Part shown: in pieces, positions 29,604 to 33,799 of the stretch
Layout of the letters: every line of letters starts with the position of its first letter
Numbering within the stretch: the first letter of the stretch is position 1
Assembly (NCBI GenBank): GCA_938010765.1
Contig: CALLVX010000012.1
Location: 1-33,799 of the forward strand
Length of the DNA: 33,799 nt
From: an uncultured Flavobacteriaceae bacterium
Lineage (GTDB): Bacteria; Bacteroidota; Bacteroidia; Flavobacteriales; Flavobacteriaceae
Direction: 5' to 3'
Made by a program: the position numbers and the translations under genes
The notes under the pieces: generated by a model
Databases searched by the model: none
What the model was told of the DNA's origin: nothing
Seen by the model: the letters and a program-made list of their open reading frames with translations, nothing else

Positions 29604-32072
29604 ATGAAAGAGTCAAAAAATAGATTTACTTTTAAAATCATCTTCAGCTATTTTTTGCTGGTCGTACTCTCATTGGTAGCAGGTTATTTTATATACTCGG
29701 AGTTTCGGGTATTCCTATACAACGATACGGCGGGGGAAACTGATTTAAAACTACTGAAGACAGGTTCACTGGTAACCGAACTTTACGAGGCGGAAAGCCT
29801 CTCTAAACAAGCGCTGCAGAATAAGGCGCAAGCGAACTTCAATGCGTATGCCGCCAAGATCGATACGATTTTAGTAGAAATTGACACTTTAAAACAAGTC
29901 TCTACCAATGCATATCAAAAAGGTCTGTTAGATAGTGTACAACTACTTTTACGACAAAAAGTAGCTAACAGCAATGACCTGCGAAATTTAAAGGTAAAAA
30001 ACGAAGCTAATAGTTCGATTGACAAAGCCTTGAGGGAGCTTCGTAAAATGGAGTCCTCTTTTGGTAAATTAACGGCCTATGATATTCACCCCAATCCCGA
30101 AAGCCTTTCTTCTTACGAACGAAAGGTACTCGACGATTGGGTAAGTTATCTCAACAAAAATATTCCCTCGGATAGCTCTGATATTCCAGATTCTGAAAAA
30201 ATAGACTCAATTTTAAATGCTTCGAAAGGTCTGTTGGTACAAGCCAAAAAGAGAGATGCCAAGACACAACGATTTCTTGCTCAAAAAGAAATACAAATCA
30301 ATAAGAACGATTTAGAGCTCTCACAACAGCTACGCACTATAATCGCGGCGTTTGAACAGGAAGTAATTTTGAACTCGTACAATCAAAGTGTTAAAAAGCA
30401 ATCGGCCTTGCGAAGAAGTATGCGTTTAGCAGGTTTTGCTGCGGGACTCGGGTTCTTGGTGGTTGCATTATTTTCCTTCCTTATCAATCGTGATTTTTGG
30501 AGAGTTCAGACCTATCGACTGAAGCTTGAAAAAGAAAAAAAATTCTCCGAATCACTACTAAAAAGTAGGGAACAGTTAATTTCAACGGTAAGTCATGACC
30601 TTCGCACTCCTTTGAATACCATTAACGGTTATACCGAATTGATGGAAAGCACCTCTCTAAGTGAAAAGCAACAACACTATCTCAAAAATGTGCGTTCTTC
30701 CTCTGAATATGTGGGAAATTTGGTCAACGACCTTTTGGATTTTTCAAAATTGGCGGCTGGTAAACTAAAAATTGAGAAAGTGCCTTTTATCACCTCCCAT
30801 TTGGTACAAGAAACGGCTGAGAACCTTCAAACCATATATCATACCAAGAATATTAAACTCTATATAGAAATTGACCCTCAATTGAACCAAACTGTCTTAG
30901 GAGATCCTTTTCGTATTCGTCAAATATTGACCAATCTTATTGGAAATGCATTTAAGTTCACTGAAGAAGGTGCAATAAAAATAAGGGCGAAGGCAGTTGT
31001 TAAAGAAAAAATGATTTCTGCTCAAATCGAAGTAATTGATACTGGTATCGGTATTGCAAAGGACAAGCAACTACTTATTTTTAAAGAATTTACCCAAGCT
31101 GAGGATATTACTGAGAAAAAATTTGGTGGATATGGGTTGGGGCTTACGATTTCAAAAAAGCTTACAGAGTTGCTAAAAGGCACTCTTGGTTTAAAAAGTG
31201 AAGTGGGGAAAGGAAGTACTTTTCGTCTAGAGCTCCCATTTGAAATCACCGATGCAGTGGAAACCGCTCCGAAAGCCGCTCCCTATCTTGTGCCAAAATT
31301 GCGAATGCTTATTATAGACGATGATTCATCCTTATTGCGAATGCTTAAGGAGCTCACCGAAAGTATGGGGGTTACGGCACACATTTTTTCGAATTTCCTG
31401 CAGGTTGAAAAAGACTCACATTTGGCATATGACCTTGTACTTACCGATATTCAAATGCCCCAAATCACTGGTTTCGAAGTCCTAAAACGCCTGCAAGGTG
31501 GTCGCTACAAACACTACAAAGATCAACCTGTAATTGCTATGACCGGAAGAAAAGACCTGGGCGCCGATGCATATACATCCCTCGGGTTTGCCCAAGTCTT
31601 ACAAAAACCTTTTTCAAAAGGGGAATTGGTGGGGATGTTCAAGCTTTTAGGAATCGCTACCCGAAACCTAACATTGGACGAAGCCCCTGCTAAGAAAGCG
31701 AAGGCCGCCAATGAAATTTATAATCTTACGATCATTCATTCCTTTTTAGGCAACAATTCTGATGCAATCGACGAAGTGCTTGAAACGTTTTTAGAAGATA
31801 CCGCTTTAAATATGCAGTTGTTGAACGAAACCATTTCGGCAAGGGATTATCCCCAGATCAACAATGTAGCTCATCGGATGCTTCCAATGTTTCGGCAATT
31901 GAATGTTACTAGTTGTATCCCTGTTCTTGAAGAGTTCGAGCTTACAACACCTCAAAAAACACTCCCCCATCAATTAGACAAAGGTCTAATTGATTTAAAG
32001 AAAAGTACCAGAGTATTGGTAGCCGCATTGCAAGAAAAGCTAGCAGCTACAAGTCCAACTTATAATAACTGA
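29604..32072 (+). CDS. Hybrid sensor histidine kinase (HisKA, HATPase, receiver, Hpt)
   Basis: An 822-residue kinase from the ATG at 29604 (MKESKNRFTFKIIFSYFLLV); a longer reading from 29541 adds 21 residues before the membrane helix and is less likely. Two membrane helices (about 11-32 and 276-295) enclose a mostly helical periplasmic domain. Then come HisKA with H331 in STVSHDLRTPLNTINGY, HATPase (NLIGNAFKFTEEG, DTGIGIAKDK, GGYGLGLTISKKL), a receiver with D615 in LVLTDIQMPQITGFEVL, and a C-terminal Hpt-like domain with H757 in NNVAHRMLPMFRQLN. It lies tail to tail with the sigma-54 response regulator gene and overlaps it by 26 bases, so the two are probably partners. Signal unknown. Confidence 0.93.
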   Translation: MKESKNRFTFKIIFSYFLLVVLSLVAGYFIYSEFRVFLYNDTAGETDLKLLKTGSLVTELYEAESLSKQALQNKAQANFNAYAAKIDTILVEIDTLKQVSTNAYQKGLLDSVQLLLRQKVANSNDLRNLKVKNEANSSIDKALRELRKMESSFGKLTAYDIHPNPESLSSYERKVLDDWVSYLNKNIPSDSSDIPDSEKIDSILNASKGLLVQAKKRDAKTQRFLAQKEIQINKNDLELSQQLRTIIAAFEQEVILNSYNQSVKKQSALRRSMRLAGFAAGLGFLVVALFSFLINRDFWRVQTYRLKLEKEKKFSESLLKSREQLISTVSHDLRTPLNTINGYTELMESTSLSEKQQHYLKNVRSSSEYVGNLVNDLLDFSKLAAGKLKIEKVPFITSHLVQETAENLQTIYHTKNIKLYIEIDPQLNQTVLGDPFRIRQILTNLIGNAFKFTEEGAIKIRAKAVVKEKMISAQIEVIDTGIGIAKDKQLLIFKEFTQAEDITEKKFGGYGLGLTISKKLTELLKGTLGLKSEVGKGSTFRLELPFEITDAVETAPKAAPYLVPKLRMLIIDDDSSLLRMLKELTESMGVTAHIFSNFLQVEKDSHLAYDLVLTDIQMPQITGFEVLKRLQGGRYKHYKDQPVIAMTGRKDLGADAYTSLGFAQVLQKPFSKGELVGMFKLLGIATRNLTLDEAPAKKAKAANEIYNLTIIHSFLGNNSDAIDEVLETFLEDTALNMQLLNETISARDYPQINNVAHRMLPMFRQLNVTSCIPVLEEFELTTPQKTLPHQLDKGLIDLKKSTRVLVAALQEKLAATSPTYNN

Positions 32073-33411
32073 TTTTGTTATAGAGGGTCTTTCGGGTTAC
32101 CTGTAATAATTTCGCAGCTTCCGATTTATTGTAATTGGTGCGTTTTAGCGCTTTAATAATACGGTCTTTCTCAAATTCGGATTTGGAAAAATTTGAGGCT
32201 ACACTATTCTTTTCAATAGGCACGCGTACCTCTTGAGGCAATACCCCAATTTCTACTTCCTGACCCGTGGTAAGCAAGACCGATCGTTTGATAACATTCT
32301 GGAGTTCACGTAAATTACCAGGCCAGTTGTATTGCTTAAAGGCGTTCCAAACTTCTTTTGAAAACCGAACCACATTCCTATCAAGACTTGTATTGGCTTT
32401 GTGCAAAAAATGTTCAGCAAATAGCGCCAAATCTTCAAAACGATTTTGCAGCGACGGTATTTCTACGGAAAACTCATTAAGTCTATGAAACAGATCCTCT
32501 CGAAAAGTCCCTTTTTCTACAACTACGCCAAGGTCTTCATTGGTAGCGGTAATAATGCGCACGTCTACTTTTATTTCCTTATTACTACCTACTCTTTTGA
32601 TTTTACGCTCTTGTAATGCCCGCAATAACTGTATTTGATTCTCATAAGAAAGGTTCCCCACTTCATCTAAAAAAAGTGTTCCTCCGTTGGCAGCTTCAAA
32701 ATTGCCCATTTTATCCTCTACAGCTCCTGTAAAACTGCCCTTAACGTGACCAAAAAATTCACTGGTCGCCAGCTCTTTCGGGATAGCACCACAATCAACA
32801 GCTACGAAATTAAAACCGCTTCGCTTGCTATTGTCATGTATTGCCTTTGCCGTTACTTCTTTGCCAGTACCACTTTCCCCAGTTATAAGAACCGACATAT
32901 CGGTAGGGGCCACCAACTTTATATATTCTTCCAGTTTCAACGAAGCTTCACTAGTACCCAAAACAATTGCATTCGCATCCGTTTTTTTGGATGGAATAAT
33001 TTTTGTCGTTTCAGGAGCGATTACCGTTGTTTTATTCTCTAACAATTCCTCATTGGCTTCCAACGCATTTTCAATTACTTTCACAATCGCATCTGGCGTA
33101 AAAGGTTTCGAAATATAATCGTAAGCGCCATTTTTCATGGCATTTACTGCGGTACCCACCTCTGCATACCCTGTCATTAAGATTACCTGGGTCGCCGGGT
33201 TTATCTTCTTAAAATCGGAAAGTAAGGCAATCCCATCAGAATCTGGCAAGCGCAAATCGGTCAATACCACATCGAATTTAGTCTCTAAAAACTTTGTCCT
33301 AGCATCGGGTGCAGTAAAACTTGTTTGTACCTGAAAGTCATATTTGGTCAAGAACTTCTGCAACATTTGACAGAATGCGGCATCGTCCTCAATGATCAAG
33401 ATGTTTGGCAT
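32047..33411 (-). CDS. Sigma-54-dependent response regulator (NtrC family)
   Basis: A 454-residue transcription activator working with RpoN. Receiver domain at 1-120 with the acidic pocket (LIIEDDAAF) and phosphoacceptor D52 in FDVVLTDLRLPDSDG, and the conserved K in ISKPF. AAA+ domain about 150-385: Walker A LITGESGTGKEVTAKAI, the sigma-54 contact loop GSFTGA, Walker B GGTLFLDEVGNLS, and sensor regions with RIITATNEDL. The C-terminal Fis-type helix-turn-helix reads RIIKALKRTNYNKSEAAKLL then QVTRKTLYNKI. The GAFTGA loop has S at the second position, a common variant. It is probably activated by the convergent hybrid kinase. GTACGTAC-type sites lie just upstream of its ATG. Confidence 0.95.
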   Translation of the reverse strand: MPNILIIEDDAAFCQMLQKFLTKYDFQVQTSFTAPDARTKFLETKFDVVLTDLRLPDSDGIALLSDFKKINPATQVILMTGYAEVGTAVNAMKNGAYDYISKPFTPDAIVKVIENALEANEELLENKTTVIAPETTKIIPSKKTDANAIVLGTSEASLKLEEYIKLVAPTDMSVLITGESGTGKEVTAKAIHDNSKRSGFNFVAVDCGAIPKELATSEFFGHVKGSFTGAVEDKMGNFEAANGGTLFLDEVGNLSYENQIQLLRALQERKIKRVGSNKEIKVDVRIITATNEDLGVVVEKGTFREDLFHRLNEFSVEIPSLQNRFEDLALFAEHFLHKANTSLDRNVVRFSKEVWNAFKQYNWPGNLRELQNVIKRSVLLTTGQEVEIGVLPQEVRVPIEKNSVASNFSKSEFEKDRIIKALKRTNYNKSEAAKLLQVTRKTLYNKISYYKLDL

Positions 33412-33412
33412 A

Positions 33413-33440
33413 GTACGTACTTTGTGTAGGTATGTACGTA
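33413..33440. promoter_or_regulatory. Inverted GTACGTAC sites upstream of the response regulator
   Basis: TACGTAC (33414-33420) and GTACGTA (33434-33440) are exact reverse complements 13 bases apart, starting two bases from the ATG. Each contains the near-palindrome GTACGTAC/A found also before the hybrid kinase gene (29563-29572). The position next to the start suits a repressor or autoregulatory site. Confidence 0.4.
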
Positions 33441-33453
33441 AAAATAGTGCCAG
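33438..33453 (-). promoter_or_regulatory. Weak sigma-54-like promoter of the response regulator
   Basis: The minus strand reads TGGCACTATTTTTACG. The -24 part TGGCAC is perfect, but the -12 part has TTAC instead of TTGC. Spacing from GG to AC is ten bases, as in sigma-54 promoters. Given the missing -12 G this remains a weak candidate. Confidence 0.25.
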
Positions 33454-33643
33454 ATAGTCGAGAGGCTGGTGAAATTATCAAATCATCAAAGGCTATTTAA
33501 AAGGGTATCCCCAACAAAATCAAGGACTTAAAAGCCAGAAAAAAACTACATTTTTAGAATAAAGAACCTTTTGGCAGCTTCAAAGAGTTAAAAAAGAGAA
33601 CATAAGAACATCTTCAAAGTAAGTCTTGAGGCTCTTAAAAATA

Positions 33644-33673
33644 GAAAGGGGTCGTATAAATACGACCCCTTTC
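33644..33673 (-). terminator. Strong hairpin terminator of the gene at the right edge
   Basis: GAAAGGGGTCGTA (33644-33656) pairs exactly with TACGACCCCTTTC (33661-33673) around TAAA. On the minus strand TATTTTTAAG follows. It lies 41 bases after the stop of the partial gene. The region from 33441 to 33643 between it and the regulator holds no recognised gene or RNA. Confidence 0.75.
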
Positions 33674-33713
33674 CGACCAAACCAACTTGATACAAAACAA
33701 ATAACTCAAGTTA

Positions 33714-33799
33714 TTACATTTCAATCCAGTTTCCGTTCTCATCGGCATACAAAGTTCCCGATGTCCCGTCTTCTAGAGAGACTTCTAATTTAAACTGCT
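33714..33799 (-). CDS. C-terminal end of an unidentified protein (cut by window edge)
   Basis: The minus-strand frame reads QFKLEVSLEDGTSGTLYADE then NGNWIEM and stops with TAA at 33716-33714. A strong terminator follows 41 bases later, which supports a real gene end. Only 27 residues are visible; the family cannot be named. Confidence 0.6.
   Translation of the reverse strand, partial: QFKLEVSLEDGTSGTLYADENGNWIEM

Noticed and set aside
1..33799. CRISPR arrays, tRNA or rRNA genes, insertion-sequence transposases, prophage genes
   Set aside because: No regularly spaced repeats, cloverleaf-like sequences, transposase motifs or phage structural genes were seen on either strand.

Overview
The window looks like a chromosomal segment from a marine-type member of the Flavobacteriaceae (Bacteroidota). 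Support comes from a type B C-terminal sorting domain of the type IX secretion system, the Bacteroidota gene run ftsX-DUF3098-uppP-truB, a DUF3127 protein, a SusC-like TonB-dependent receptor, many matches to the Bacteroidota -7 promoter box (TAnnTTTG) and few clear Shine-Dalgarno sequences. Assignment to genus is not possible from the sequence alone.

Layout. 1-1646: 5' part of leuS (minus strand), carrying an in-frame DUF559 nuclease-like insert flanked by G/C-rich inverted repeats. 1676-4835: a large secreted T9SS substrate and a secreted DinB-like protein. 4883-7605: the cell-envelope and tRNA run ftsX, DUF3098, uppP, truB. 7683-9002: a TonB-like membrane protein and a thioredoxin-like protein, overlapping at their 3' ends. 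9086-14194: a TetR / ABC / HlyD / TolC export operon whose ABC ATPase domain has lost most catalytic motifs. 14195-14514: a 320-base intergenic region with a perfect operator-like palindrome and a large hairpin followed by a T tract. 14515-18955: tag, a PepSY-like secreted protein, aat, DUF3127, a membrane-attached methyltransferase and a flavin reductase. 18996-19122: a probable dispersed intergenic repeat. 19252-23454: a sensor kinase, a zinc-ribbon membrane protein, a HIT protein, greA, a lipoprotein and an ATP-grasp enzyme. 23736-28992: an operon headed by a clear TPP riboswitch (TonB-dependent receptor, an NMT1/THI5-like protein without a signal peptide, an SRPBCC protein, a decayed SDR gene, and possibly a Gfo/Idh/MocA oxidoreductase). 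29216-33411: a small membrane protein and a tail-to-tail hybrid histidine kinase / sigma-54 response regulator pair. 33714-33799: the 3' end of a further gene with its terminator.

The most notable items are: (1) the DUF559 element lying in frame inside the editing domain of an essential tRNA synthetase; (2) the TPP-riboswitch operon that joins outer-membrane uptake to a predicted cytoplasmic NMT1/THI5-like protein; (3) the exporter ATPase with Walker A intact but signature, Walker B and H-loop degenerate; (4) a possible small RNA, or orphan terminator, between tetR and tag; and (5) shared GTACGTAC palindromes in front of both partners of the two-component pair. All function calls rest on reading motifs by eye; no database search was run.
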